A stretch of DNA of 64,000 nucleotides from Fodinibacter sp963811825 (GTDB lineage: Bacteria; Actinomycetota; Actinomycetes; Actinomycetales; Dermatophilaceae): the NCBI GenBank assembly GCA_963811825.1, contig CAWESS010000036.1, positions 434,001 to 498,000 of the forward strand, read 5' to 3'. Of this stretch, positions 36,714-44,679 are shown in pieces. Both the position numbers and the translations under genes were made by a program. Position 1 is the stretch's first letter. Each line of letters opens with the position of its first letter. Below the pieces are notes generated by a model. The model saw only the letters and a program-made list of their open reading frames with translations, had not been told where the DNA came from and searched no databases.

Positions 36714-37666
36714 GTGTCCTCGTGCTCGTCGAGGTCGAGGACGGCTCGGCCTCGCTGGTCTCCCGGGAGGCGTTGACCTTCGCGCGCGACCTCGGCGCGG
36801 GTGACCTCCACGCCGTCGTCGTGGGGCCGGCACCAGCAGGGGTGGTCTCGGACTGCGCCGAGGCGGGGGTCGCCGCCATCCACACCGCGGACGACCCGGC
36901 ACTCGAGCGCTACGCCGCCGCCGCCTGGGCAGCCGTCGTCGAGTCGGCCGGGCGCGCCGCCCGCTCCGACCTCGTCGTGGCGCCCGGCACGGGCCGGGGC
37001 AACGAGGTGCTGGCCCACGTCGCCGCCCGTCGCAACCTGCGGATGGCCGCGAACGTCGTGCGGGTCGAGTCGCTCACCCCGCTCGTCGTGCAGCGCCAGG
37101 TCGTCGGCGGTGCCGCCCTCGAGCGGGCGACCGTCGACAGCCGCGTCCGGCTCATCACGATGGCCGGCCACGCGGTCGAGCCGACCGCGGCCCCCTCCCC
37201 CGGCGCCGCCACGGTCTCCCCCCTCGCGATCACCGTCGACCCCAAGGACCTGCGTGCCCAGGTGGTGCGTACCGAAGGCCGCGACACCGGTGACGCCACC
37301 GGCCTCACGTCGGCGCGCGTCGTCGTCGGCGGTGGCCGCGGCGCCGGCGGGCCCGACGGCTTCGGTGGCGTCGACGCCCTCGCCGCTCGCCTCGGCGGCG
37401 CGGTCGGGGTCTCCCGCGTCGTCACGTCCCTCGGGTGGCGCCCGCACCACGAGCAGGTCGGCCAGACCGGCTCACGGATCGCGCCGGACCTGTACATCGC
37501 GTGTGGCATCTCCGGCGCCATCCAGCACTGGGCCGGCTGCGCGTCGAGCAAGACGATCATCGCGGTCAACACCGACCCGGACGCCCCGATGGTGACCAAG
37601 GCGAACTACGCCGTCATCGGCGACATGCACGAGGTGCTGGCCGCGGTGCTCGACGAGCTCGCCTGA
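36710..37666 (+). CDS. etfA: Electron transfer flavoprotein subunit alpha
   Basis: This 318-residue protein has the FAD-binding C-terminal domain: ARVVVGGGRGAGGPDGF, then HHEQVGQTGSRIAPDLYIACG, GISGAIQHWAGC and IAVNTDPDAPMVTKANYAVIGD, all ETF-alpha hallmarks. It passes electrons from the flavin dehydrogenase to the quinone pool through an ETF:quinone oxidoreductase not seen in the window. The ATG at 36710 overlaps the etfB stop. A longer frame exists inside etfB but is not needed. Confidence 0.94.
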   Translation: MSVLVLVEVEDGSASLVSREALTFARDLGAGDLHAVVVGPAPAGVVSDCAEAGVAAIHTADDPALERYAAAAWAAVVESAGRAARSDLVVAPGTGRGNEVLAHVAARRNLRMAANVVRVESLTPLVVQRQVVGGAALERATVDSRVRLITMAGHAVEPTAAPSPGAATVSPLAITVDPKDLRAQVVRTEGRDTGDATGLTSARVVVGGGRGAGGPDGFGGVDALAARLGGAVGVSRVVTSLGWRPHHEQVGQTGSRIAPDLYIACGISGAIQHWAGCASSKTIIAVNTDPDAPMVTKANYAVIGDMHEVLAAVLDELA

Positions 37667-37697
37667 CGCCCACCGTCTCCCGAGTCAGGCCACGGGA

Positions 37698-38546
37698 TCA
37701 CGGGGTCACGACGGCGGCGCCGGTCCCGAGGCCCTCGATGGCCTCCAGCACCTGCGGGGCCGTCGTGTGCTCCCCGATCCGGTTGAGCTTGCCCGTGCCG
37801 TGGTAGTCGCTCGAGCCGGTGGCGACCAGGCCGAGAGCCCGCGCGAGGTCGCCGAGGTGCGCCACGGCATCCGGCGTGTGGTCCCGGTGGTCCACCTCGA
37901 GGCCGGCCAGTCCGGCCGCGGCCATCTCCTCGATGAGGGCGTCGGACACCACGCGCCCGCGGTTGACCGACCGCGGGTGGGCGATCACCGGTACGCCGCC
38001 GGCCGCCCGCACGATCTCGACCGCGCGCACCGGGTCGGGGGCGTAGTGCTCGACGTAGTACGGGCTGCGGCCGCCGAGCCAGCGCGCGAAGGCCTCGTCG
38101 CGATGGGCCACGACCCCGGAGGCCACGAGTGCGTCGGCGATGTGGGGGCGACCGGGCGTGGCACCGGGCTCGACCTGGGCCCGGACCTCCTCGATCGTCA
38201 CGGGGATGCCGTCGGCCGCCATCCTCGCGACCATCGCGTCGAGCCGGGTGTTGCGGCTGTGCCGGGCGCGCTCGAGCTCGTCGACGAGGTCCGGGTTGGT
38301 CGGGTCGGGCAGGTAGGCGAGCAGGTGGATGCTCTGGTGGAACCGGCTGCACGACACCTCGATGCCGGGCACGAGGCGGATGCCGTGGCGCCGGGCCGCG
38401 TCCGCCGCCTCGTCCCAGCCCATCGTCGTGTCGTGGTCGGTGAGCGCGACGACGTCGAGGCCGGCGGCGACCGCCTGGGCGATGACGACCGCAGGTGGTT
38501 CGGTGCCGTCGCTCGCGGTGGAGTGGGTGTGGAGGTCGATCAGCAC
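37698..38546 (-). CDS. PHP-domain phosphoesterase
   Basis: This 282-residue protein has the PHP metal-binding motifs: IDLHTHSTASDGTEPP, VALTDHDTTMGWDEA, VPGIEVSCSRF, GRPHIADALV, PVIAHPRSVNRG and ATGSSDYHG. It resembles RNase AM / 3',5'-nucleotide phosphatase (YciV/TrpH type) proteins, which remove nucleotides from 5' RNA ends or hydrolyse pAp. It starts GTG CTG ATC at 38546, directly before the first motif. It converges on etfA, 31 bp apart, with no strong hairpin between. Confidence 0.87.
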   Translation of the reverse strand: MLIDLHTHSTASDGTEPPAVVIAQAVAAGLDVVALTDHDTTMGWDEAADAARRHGIRLVPGIEVSCSRFHQSIHLLAYLPDPTNPDLVDELERARHSRNTRLDAMVARMAADGIPVTIEEVRAQVEPGATPGRPHIADALVASGVVAHRDEAFARWLGGRSPYYVEHYAPDPVRAVEIVRAAGGVPVIAHPRSVNRGRVVSDALIEEMAAAGLAGLEVDHRDHTPDAVAHLGDLARALGLVATGSSDYHGTGKLNRIGEHTTAPQVLEAIEGLGTGAAVVTP

Positions 38547-38735
38547 CGGCCCAGCGTAGTGGCGCAGCCGACCTCGGCCGGGCCGGCGATGCTGGTGGCG
38601 GCACTGCCCGCCTGCGTCAATCCGCGGTAGCAGTGGCGCAGAGGCCTGACCGAAAGTAGCGTGGCGATGCCTGGATGATCCGCCGGGTGGCCAGCGTCGG
38701 CCGGTCTGGTGCGAAGCCCTCGGAAGGACGTCGTC

Positions 38736-40109
38736 GTGGTCGCTCTCCACACCGCCATCGCCATCATCCTCGTCATCGCCCTGATCATCCGGTTCAAGGT
38801 GGACCCGGTCATCTCGCTGGTGCTCGCGTCGCTCTACCTCGGGCTCGCGTCCGGCGTCGGGTTCGCCGCCACGGCTGAGGCCATCACGTTCGGTTTCGGC
38901 GAGATCATGACCGAGGTCGGTCTCCTCATCGGGTTCGGCGTGCTGATCGGTGCCCTGTTGCACGGAACCGGGGCGTTCCGAAAACTCGTCGTGGCGCTGG
39001 TCAGCAGGTTCGGCGGGAACCGGCTCCCCTACGCCCTGACGGTCCTCCTCTCGACCCTCATGCCGTCCATCTACGTCGATGTCCAGGTGGTCCTGGCCTC
39101 CCCGGTCGCCCGCTCGGCCGCACCCTTCATCGGGCCGAAGGGCATGCCGCTCATGGCCTCGGCCCTCGGCACCGGCATCTTCTGCGGCTACGTGTTCGTG
39201 ATTCCGGGCCTCGCCGCCATCTCGATCGCCGGCCTGCTCAGCATCAAGCTCGGCACCTGGTTGCTCTTCGGCCTCGTCATCGGACCGGTGACGGCGGTCC
39301 TGACGACCTTGCTCATGCGACAGGTCCTCCGCTCGACCTACTGGAAGCCCGAGAGCGACGAGGAGGTCGACGAGGCGATGGCCGAGCAGGAAGCGGCCGA
39401 GGCGGCTGAGGCGGCAGACACGAGCGCCACGAAGGACGCGGACAGCACGCTGTCGTTGGGCGTGCTCATGCTCCCGATCCTGGTGCCGCTGCTCATGATC
39501 GCCTTCGGGGCCTTCGCCGAGCTGTTCGAGTTCTCGACGCCGTTCATCGAGTTCCTCGGCAACGCCAACATCGCCCTGTTCGTGGGGCTCCTCGGGGCCT
39601 ACCTCCTGTCGCGCCGTTCGTCGGGCCTCGAGCGGACCAACGACGCGATGGGGGTCGGGTTCCACACCACGGGCGAGATCCTGCTCATCACGGGGGTGGG
39701 TGGCTCCCTGGGCGCGGTCATCAAGGCCACCGGCCTCGACAGCACCTTGGGTGCCCTGTTCTCAGCGGATGCCGGAGCGCCCGTGATCCTCAGCATCCTG
39801 TTGGCGTGGTTCATCGCGGCCGTGCTGCACCTCGCCATCGGGTCGGTCTCGGTCGCGGCGATCACGGCGGCCGGCATCATCGCCCCGATCATGGGCTCGA
39901 TCGCGGTCGCGCCCGTCGCCGTGGGCCTGGCCATCGCGTCAGGCGCCCTGTTCGCCCTGCAGGTCAACAGCAACTTCTTCTGGATGTTCAAGTCGTTGCT
40001 GGGGCTCTCGACCAAGGGCACCCTGAAGACCCTGACGGTCGTCACCACGATCTCCTCGGTGGTGTCGCTGCCGATGGTCATCGGTGTCGCCCTGCTCGTG
40101 CCCGCCTGA
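38736..40109 (+). CDS. GntP-family gluconate:H+ symporter-like permease
   Basis: This 457-residue integral membrane protein has about 12 helices and GntP features: LLIGFGVLIGALLHGTGAF, VLLSTLMPSIYVDVQVVLASPVARS, GTGIFCGYVFVIPG and ITAAGIIAPIM. A cytoplasmic loop near residue 220 is unusually Ala/Glu-rich. The substrate could be gluconate or another hydroxy-acid. The GTG at 38736 follows GGAAGG at a good spacing. It converges on the MaoC gene through the hairpin at 40130-40148. Confidence 0.85.
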   Translation: MVALHTAIAIILVIALIIRFKVDPVISLVLASLYLGLASGVGFAATAEAITFGFGEIMTEVGLLIGFGVLIGALLHGTGAFRKLVVALVSRFGGNRLPYALTVLLSTLMPSIYVDVQVVLASPVARSAAPFIGPKGMPLMASALGTGIFCGYVFVIPGLAAISIAGLLSIKLGTWLLFGLVIGPVTAVLTTLLMRQVLRSTYWKPESDEEVDEAMAEQEAAEAAEAADTSATKDADSTLSLGVLMLPILVPLLMIAFGAFAELFEFSTPFIEFLGNANIALFVGLLGAYLLSRRSSGLERTNDAMGVGFHTTGEILLITGVGGSLGAVIKATGLDSTLGALFSADAGAPVILSILLAWFIAAVLHLAIGSVSVAAITAAGIIAPIMGSIAVAPVAVGLAIASGALFALQVNSNFFWMFKSLLGLSTKGTLKTLTVVTTISSVVSLPMVIGVALLVPA

Positions 40110-40129
40110 GTCGCACCCCTGCGGCGAGC

Positions 40130-40148
40130 GTGGTCACCGAGTGACCAC
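40130..40148. terminator. Hairpin between gntP-like and maoC-like genes
   Basis: GTGGTCAC-CGA-GTGACCAC forms a perfect 8-bp stem with a 3-base loop in the 44-bp gap between two convergent genes. Confidence 0.6.
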
Positions 40149-40153
40149 CGTGC

Positions 40154-40690
40154 TCAGGCGTCGGATGCCGGTCCGGGCCAGTTCTTGTCCGGGACCGGCG
40201 TCGGGCGACCGGGCTGCTCGCCGCCCCGGGCCGCAAGGTAGCTGTCCTTGGGCACCATGACCTTGCGCCGGAAGACGCAGACGATCCTGCCGTCCTGGTT
40301 GTAGCCGATCGTCTCGACGTGCACGACGCCGCGATCGTCCTTGCTCGTGCTCTCCCACTTGTCGAGCACCGTGGTCTCGCCGTACAGGGTGTCGCCGTGG
40401 AAGGTCGGGGCGACGTGGCGCAGGCTCTCGATCTCGAGGTTGGCGATGGCCTTGCCCGAGACGTCCGGGACGCTCATGCCGAGCAGGATCGAGTAGACGT
40501 AGTTCCCGACGACGACGTTCTGCCCGAACTGCGTCGTCTCCCGGGCGTAGTTGCTGTCCAGGTGCAGGGGGTGGTGGTTCATCGTGAGCAGGCAGAACAG
40601 GTGGTCGTCGTACTCCGTGACCGTCTTGCCGGGCCAGTGCTTGTAGGTCGCCCCGACCTCGAACTCCTCATAGCTGCGCCCGAACTGCAC
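40154..40690 (-). CDS. MaoC-like hot-dog dehydratase
   Basis: This 178-residue protein begins MQFGRSYEEFEVGATYKHWPGKTVTEYDDHLFCLLTMNHHPLHLDSNYA, where the Asp/His pair of the hydratase-2 active site lies (NHHPLHLD). It would hydrate an enoyl-CoA. Closest in kind are actinobacterial mesaconyl-CoA hydratase-like MaoC proteins. AAGGAGA precedes the GTG at 40690. CoA-ester lyases and an acyl-CoA dehydrogenase of the sort that usually accompany it are in the window but 12-19 kb away. Confidence 0.85.
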   Translation of the reverse strand: MQFGRSYEEFEVGATYKHWPGKTVTEYDDHLFCLLTMNHHPLHLDSNYARETTQFGQNVVVGNYVYSILLGMSVPDVSGKAIANLEIESLRHVAPTFHGDTLYGETTVLDKWESTSKDDRGVVHVETIGYNQDGRIVCVFRRKVMVPKDSYLAARGGEQPGRPTPVPDKNWPGPASDA

Positions 40691-40834
40691 CGATGTCTCC
40701 TTCGCTCGACGTGTCAGGCGCCCATCCTCCCGTGAGCGACCGGCATCCGACAGCCGCGCAGCGGGTGCCCTTGCTCACGCCGTGCTCAGCTCGCCGGACG
40801 AGGGGGCGGCGGGAGTCAGAGGTTCAAGCGCAGC

Positions 40835-40893
40835 CGTGACGGGGTTGTCCGCTCAGGACGCGGACACACGCCCGTCAGGAGCGGACAACCCCG
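40835..40893. repeat. 59-bp palindromic repeat, copy 1
   Basis: It is 58/59 identical to copy 2 at 41856-41914, in the same orientation. The arms GGGGTTGTCCGCTC (40841-40854) and GAGCGGACAACCCC (40879-40892) pair perfectly around a 24-base loop. This copy covers the 3' end of the DUF559 gene and encodes its last 13 residues and stop. Confidence 0.9.
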
Positions 40894-41797
40894 CCATCGC
40901 CCTGCGGATCTGCGCGATGACCCGTCCCGGACTGGCGAGGTCCGCCCAGGTCACACGCACCACGACGTAGCCGAGCGCCCGAAGGGCATCCTCTCGGCGC
41001 TTCTCTGCCACGAGGGCAGCACGGCCTTCCACTCCCTCGTACTTGACGGCTCCGTCGAACTCGACGATGACCTGCTCGCCCACGAGGAGGTCCACCCGTC
41101 CGACGAGCCCACCGACCTCGTCACAGATCTCGACCTGGGAACGAACCGGCAGCCCGTGGTCGGTCAGCAGCAGACGGGTCCGCGTCTCTCCGACGGATTC
41201 ACAGGCCGGGTCGGCTCGCAGCACGAGCTGGTGCCCTCGGGCCCGCAGCCGAGCGGTCGTGCACTGCGCGTCGAGTGCGGTCGACACCTCGTCGATGTGG
41301 CACCGGCCGCGGTGCAGGGCCGCATCGAGGGGAACCAGGGCGGCACCGAGGCCCGACCTCACGAGCACCTGCGAGATGGCCACCGGGATGTCGACGGCCC
41401 GGTAGCCGTCGACCACCACATGCCCCGCGTCGGGCCGTTGTGCGTGGATGCGCAGCCCTGAGGCCAGGCGCACCCTGGTGACGTTCGACAGGACGTCGAC
41501 GGTGACGAGATCGAGGCCGTGCATCGGCAGCCCGTGGAGCGCCAGGGCCGACTGGTGGCTGGCGACGTCATCCGGCCGTGTTGCCAGCACCGCGCGGGTG
41601 CGCAGGGCGAGGCGCTGCTCGGGTGTCGCGGTCGACCAGAGCTCGCCGAGCACGTACGCGTCGCGACGAACCCGGATGACCTCCTGCGTGCGCCGCCACC
41701 GGGCCAGGGCGCAGTCGTCCACGTCGACAGCCGTCGCCATGGCGCTCGTGAACACCCCGCCGCGGGAGCGTGCCACTGTTGCGAGCCGCTCGTCCAT
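40853..41797 (-). CDS. DUF559 domain protein with AbiEi-like N-terminal helix-turn-helix
   Basis: This 314-residue protein has an N-terminal winged-helix-like segment (RRTQEVIRVRRDAYVLGELW) as in AbiEi antitoxin-like proteins. The C-terminal DUF559 domain has EICDEVGGLVGRVDLLVGEQVIVEFDGAVKYEG, a PD-(D/E)XK-like core (Asp...Glu-x-Asp), then EKRREDALRALGYVVVRVTWADL. The function is unknown; the domain is related to very-short-patch-repair-type endonucleases. No toxin partner is next to it. The whole gene is enclosed by two 59-bp palindromic repeats, one forming its 3' end. Confidence 0.82.
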   Translation of the reverse strand: MDERLATVARSRGGVFTSAMATAVDVDDCALARWRRTQEVIRVRRDAYVLGELWSTATPEQRLALRTRAVLATRPDDVASHQSALALHGLPMHGLDLVTVDVLSNVTRVRLASGLRIHAQRPDAGHVVVDGYRAVDIPVAISQVLVRSGLGAALVPLDAALHRGRCHIDEVSTALDAQCTTARLRARGHQLVLRADPACESVGETRTRLLLTDHGLPVRSQVEICDEVGGLVGRVDLLVGEQVIVEFDGAVKYEGVEGRAALVAEKRREDALRALGYVVVRVTWADLASPGRVIAQIRRAMAGLSAPDGRVSAS

Positions 41798-41855
41798 GAC
41801 CCCATCCTCGCCAGTCCTCGCGCCGGTGCCGGTCGGTCATCCACAGGCAAGGGGT

Positions 41856-41914
41856 CGTGACGGGGTTGTCCGCTCAGGACGCGGACACACGCCCGTCACG
41901 AGCGGACAACCCCG
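41856..41914. repeat. 59-bp palindromic repeat, copy 2
   Basis: It lies 58 bp upstream of the DUF559 start and 55 bp before glpK. Here the stem is longer: 17-bp arms 41859-41875 and 41900-41916 pair perfectly. The hairpin could act as a terminator, but the near identity with copy 1 points to a repeated element. Confidence 0.9.
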
Positions 41915-41968
41915 TCGGTGCTCGGCCGGGTCCCGAGTCAGCACGCTGCCGGGTCCTAGGGTTGGGCC

Positions 41969-43486
41969 ATGGCGGACTTCATCGGAGCAGTCGACCAGGG
42001 CACGACGAGCAGCCGGTTCATCGTCTTCGACCACGACGGTCTGCCGGTCGCCAGCCACCAGCTCGAACACGAGCAGCTGCTCCCCCGCGCCGGCTGGGTC
42101 GAGCACAACCCCCTCGAGATCTGGGACCGCACCCAGAGCGTCATCGGCAGCGCTCTGACGAAGGCGGGCCTGGCCACCTCCGACCTCGCGGCGATCGGCG
42201 TGACCAACCAGCGCGAGACCGCGATCGTCTGGGACCGCCGCACGGGTCGGCCGTGGCACAACGCCATCGTGTGGCAGGACACCCGCACCGACTCCATCGC
42301 CAAGGCCCTGGACGCCGACGGCCGGGGCGACGTGATCCGGCGGAAGGCGGGCCTGCCCCCGGCCACCTACTTCTCGGCCGGCAAGGTCCAGTGGATGCTG
42401 GAGAACGTCGAGGGCCTGCGTGCTGCCGCCGAACGCGGCGACGCCATCTTCGGGACCCCCGACACCTGGGTCGTGTGGAACCTCACGGGCGGCCCCGACG
42501 GCGGCATCCACGCGACCGACGTGACGAACGCGAGCCGCACGATGCTCATGGATCTCACGACCCTGGACTGGGACGACGAGCTGCTCGGCTTCTTCGGCAT
42601 CCCCCGGGCCATGCTCCCGAGCATCCACAGCAGCAGCGACGCATCGGCATACGGAATGACGACCGGAGATCGCGGCGGTGCGACGGGCGTGCGGATCACC
42701 GGTGTCCTCGGGGACCAGCAGGCCGCGACCGTGGGACAGGTGTGCTTCGAGCCCGGCGAGGCGAAGAACACCTACGGCACCGGCAACTTCCTCCTGCTCA
42801 ACACCGGCGAAGAGCTCGTGCGCAGCAGCAACGGCCTGCTCAGCACGGTGGCCTACCGCTTCGGCGACGCCAAGCCGGTCTACGCCCTCGAGGGGTCGAT
42901 CGCCGTGACGGGCAGCGCCGTGCAGTGGCTGCGCGACCAGCTCGGCATCATCTCCGGGGCCTCCGAGGTCGAGCCGCTCGCTGCCTCGGTTCCCGACACC
43001 GGCGGCGTCTACTTCGTGCCGGCGTTCAGCGGCCTGTTCGCCCCCTACTGGCGCAGCGACGCCCGGGGCGCGATCGTCGGCCTCTCCCGCTTCAACACCA
43101 ACGCCCACCTCGCCCGGGCCACCCTCGAGGCGATCTGCTACCAGTCGCGAGACGTCGTCGACGCGATGGCCGCTGACTCGGGCGTCACCCTGACCACCCT
43201 CAAGGTCGACGGGGGCATCACCGCCAACAACCTGTGCATGCAGCTGCAGGCCGACATCCTCGGCGTGCCGGTCTCCAAGCCCGTCGTCCCCGAGACGACC
43301 GCCCTGGGAGCGGCGTATGCCGCTGGGCTGGCCACCGGCTTCTGGTCCGGCACCGATGAGCTGCGCACCAACTGGGCGCAGGCGCAGCGGTGGGAGCCGC
43401 AGTGGAGCGACGCACAGCGTCGCGACGGGTATGCCGGGTGGCGCAAGGCCGTCGAGCGCACCCTGGGCTGGGTCGACGTCGAATAG
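41969..43486 (+). CDS. glpK: Glycerol kinase
   Basis: This 505-residue FGGY kinase phosphorylates glycerol to glycerol 3-phosphate. AVDQGTTSSRFIVFDHDG is the N-terminal phosphate loop; GWVEHNPLEIW, NQRETAIVWDRRTG and the FGGY signature YFVPAFSGLFAPYWRSDARG are present, as is the C-terminal KVDGGITANNLCMQLQAD. Length is normal. There is no glpF or glpD next to it. The upstream region holds the 59-bp palindrome, and two 48-bp direct repeats follow the gene. Confidence 0.96.
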   Translation: MADFIGAVDQGTTSSRFIVFDHDGLPVASHQLEHEQLLPRAGWVEHNPLEIWDRTQSVIGSALTKAGLATSDLAAIGVTNQRETAIVWDRRTGRPWHNAIVWQDTRTDSIAKALDADGRGDVIRRKAGLPPATYFSAGKVQWMLENVEGLRAAAERGDAIFGTPDTWVVWNLTGGPDGGIHATDVTNASRTMLMDLTTLDWDDELLGFFGIPRAMLPSIHSSSDASAYGMTTGDRGGATGVRITGVLGDQQAATVGQVCFEPGEAKNTYGTGNFLLLNTGEELVRSSNGLLSTVAYRFGDAKPVYALEGSIAVTGSAVQWLRDQLGIISGASEVEPLAASVPDTGGVYFVPAFSGLFAPYWRSDARGAIVGLSRFNTNAHLARATLEAICYQSRDVVDAMAADSGVTLTTLKVDGGITANNLCMQLQADILGVPVSKPVVPETTALGAAYAAGLATGFWSGTDELRTNWAQAQRWEPQWSDAQRRDGYAGWRKAVERTLGWVDVE

Positions 43487-43517
43487 GGCCGGGAGACCAC
43501 CCCCGACATCACCACTG

Positions 43518-43565
43518 GAGTCGAACCCCAGATGCACGGATTGACGAGCGGTATCACCTCGATCC
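43518..43565 (+). repeat. 48-bp direct repeat, copy A
   Basis: It begins GAGTCGAACCCCAGATGCAC and ends GCGGTATCACCTCGATCC. It matches copy B (43581-43628) at 44 of 48 positions, in the same orientation, with 15 bp between them. It lies in the 185-bp gap between the convergent glpK and beta-lactamase-like genes. Function unknown. Confidence 0.85.
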
Positions 43566-43580
43566 GAGTTCACGGTGGCC

Positions 43581-43628
43581 GAGTCGAAGCCCAGATGCAC
43601 CGATTGCCGAGCGGTATCACCTCGACCC
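43581..43628 (+). repeat. 48-bp direct repeat, copy B
   Basis: It is the second copy of the repeat at 43518-43565, with four differences. Two copies alone are not a CRISPR array; no further copy follows. Confidence 0.85.
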
Positions 43629-43671
43629 AGAGCGGATGCCGGCCACGCGGTGTCCGCGCGGGCCGTTGCCC

Positions 43672-44679
43672 CTAGGCGAGTCCGTCGGCCACCGCGGCGT
43701 GGCAGATGTCGGCGACCTCGTTGATGGTGCGGCGCCCATGGCTGAACCCGGCCGTGCTGCGGGACAGGATGCTGAGCACGTACTCGCGGTCGTCGGCGAT
43801 GACCCAGCCGGTCGAGTTGAGCCGGTAACCGTCGGGAAGCGGGCCCCACCCGTTCTTGGCGGCCACGTGGACCCCGCGCGACTCGGGCGCGAAGACCCCC
43901 CACCGCTGGTCGGAGACCACGTCGGCCATGAGGAGGCGGGCCACGGTGCGCCGCGCGCCGTCGAGCACCCGGTCGGAGGAGAGCACCGCGTCGACCATCA
44001 GCGACAGGTCCCCCGGGACCGTGCGCCAGAACCCCCACCAGCCCTCGTCGATCTCGGTCTTCGACATCCCCACGAGCGCGGCGACGCGCTCCACCTCGTC
44101 GCGGCCCACCTGGGCGAGCAGCGTCTCCGTGGCCCCGTTGTCGCTGCGGGTGATCATCCGCTCGGCGAGACCCCGCTGTTTCGACGTGAGCTCGACCCCG
44201 GCCTCCTGGGCCTGGCGCAGGACCGTGGTGAGGATCAGCACCTTGATGGTGCTGTAGCAGTAGCCCTCCGTGGCCTCGTGGCGGAAGACCTCACCCCGTC
44301 GCAGGTCGACGAGCTCGAGGCCCAGGCGCCCACTCCGGCCGGCCAGGTACTCCTCGAGGCGGCCGGCGAGCCTCGGGGCTTCGACCGCTGCCGGTGCGCC
44401 GCTGGCGGCGACCGAGGGGCTGGCGCTGGGGGATGCCGTCGGCGAACCCGAGGCGTCGGCCGCCGGCGACGTGCGCGGCGCCACGGTGGTCGCCGCCGCC
44501 GGTGCGGCGACGGCATCCTCGGTGACGAGCTCGCGCACCCCCAACCCGAGAGCGCCGAGGCCCAGCACGGCTCCGCCGCCGACCACGAGGCGGCGGCGCG
44601 CGATGACCTCGGGTGACGGCCTTCGCGTACGCCGGACATCGACCCGACGTGGGTCGTGGGGGTGCAGCGGCTCGGTCAT
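43672..44679 (-). CDS. Serine beta-lactamase-like protein, membrane-anchored or exported
   Basis: This 335-residue protein has a basic, twin-arginine-like N-terminus (ARRRLVVGGGAVLGLGALGLGV, residues about 27-48), then an Ala/Ser/Pro-rich linker of about 50 residues. The class A-type catalytic motifs are present: STIK (S-x-x-K), SDN in MITRSDNGATETLL, and KNG in place of the usual K-[ST]-G in AAKNGWGPLP. It may hydrolyse beta-lactams or act on cell wall. The KNG substitution and the linker argue for a divergent exported hydrolase. Its ATG overlaps the DUF2332 stop. Confidence 0.85.
   Translation of the reverse strand: MTEPLHPHDPRRVDVRRTRRPSPEVIARRRLVVGGGAVLGLGALGLGVRELVTEDAVAAPAAATTVAPRTSPAADASGSPTASPSASPSVAASGAPAAVEAPRLAGRLEEYLAGRSGRLGLELVDLRRGEVFRHEATEGYCYSTIKVLILTTVLRQAQEAGVELTSKQRGLAERMITRSDNGATETLLAQVGRDEVERVAALVGMSKTEIDEGWWGFWRTVPGDLSLMVDAVLSSDRVLDGARRTVARLLMADVVSDQRWGVFAPESRGVHVAAKNGWGPLPDGYRLNSTGWVIADDREYVLSILSRSTAGFSHGRRTINEVADICHAAVADGLA

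Noticed and set aside
40818..40834. tRNA T-arm-like word GGTTCAAGCG
   Set aside because: No acceptor stem, D-arm or anticodon arm can be formed around it, and it lies just outside the 59-bp repeat.
40853..41797. AbiE-type toxin-antitoxin system
   Set aside because: Only the AbiEi-like N-terminal part is suggested. There is no AbiEii nucleotidyltransferase next to it, and the C-terminal domain is DUF559.
43518..43628. CRISPR array
   Set aside because: There are only two repeats of 48 bp with a 15-bp spacer and no cas genes.
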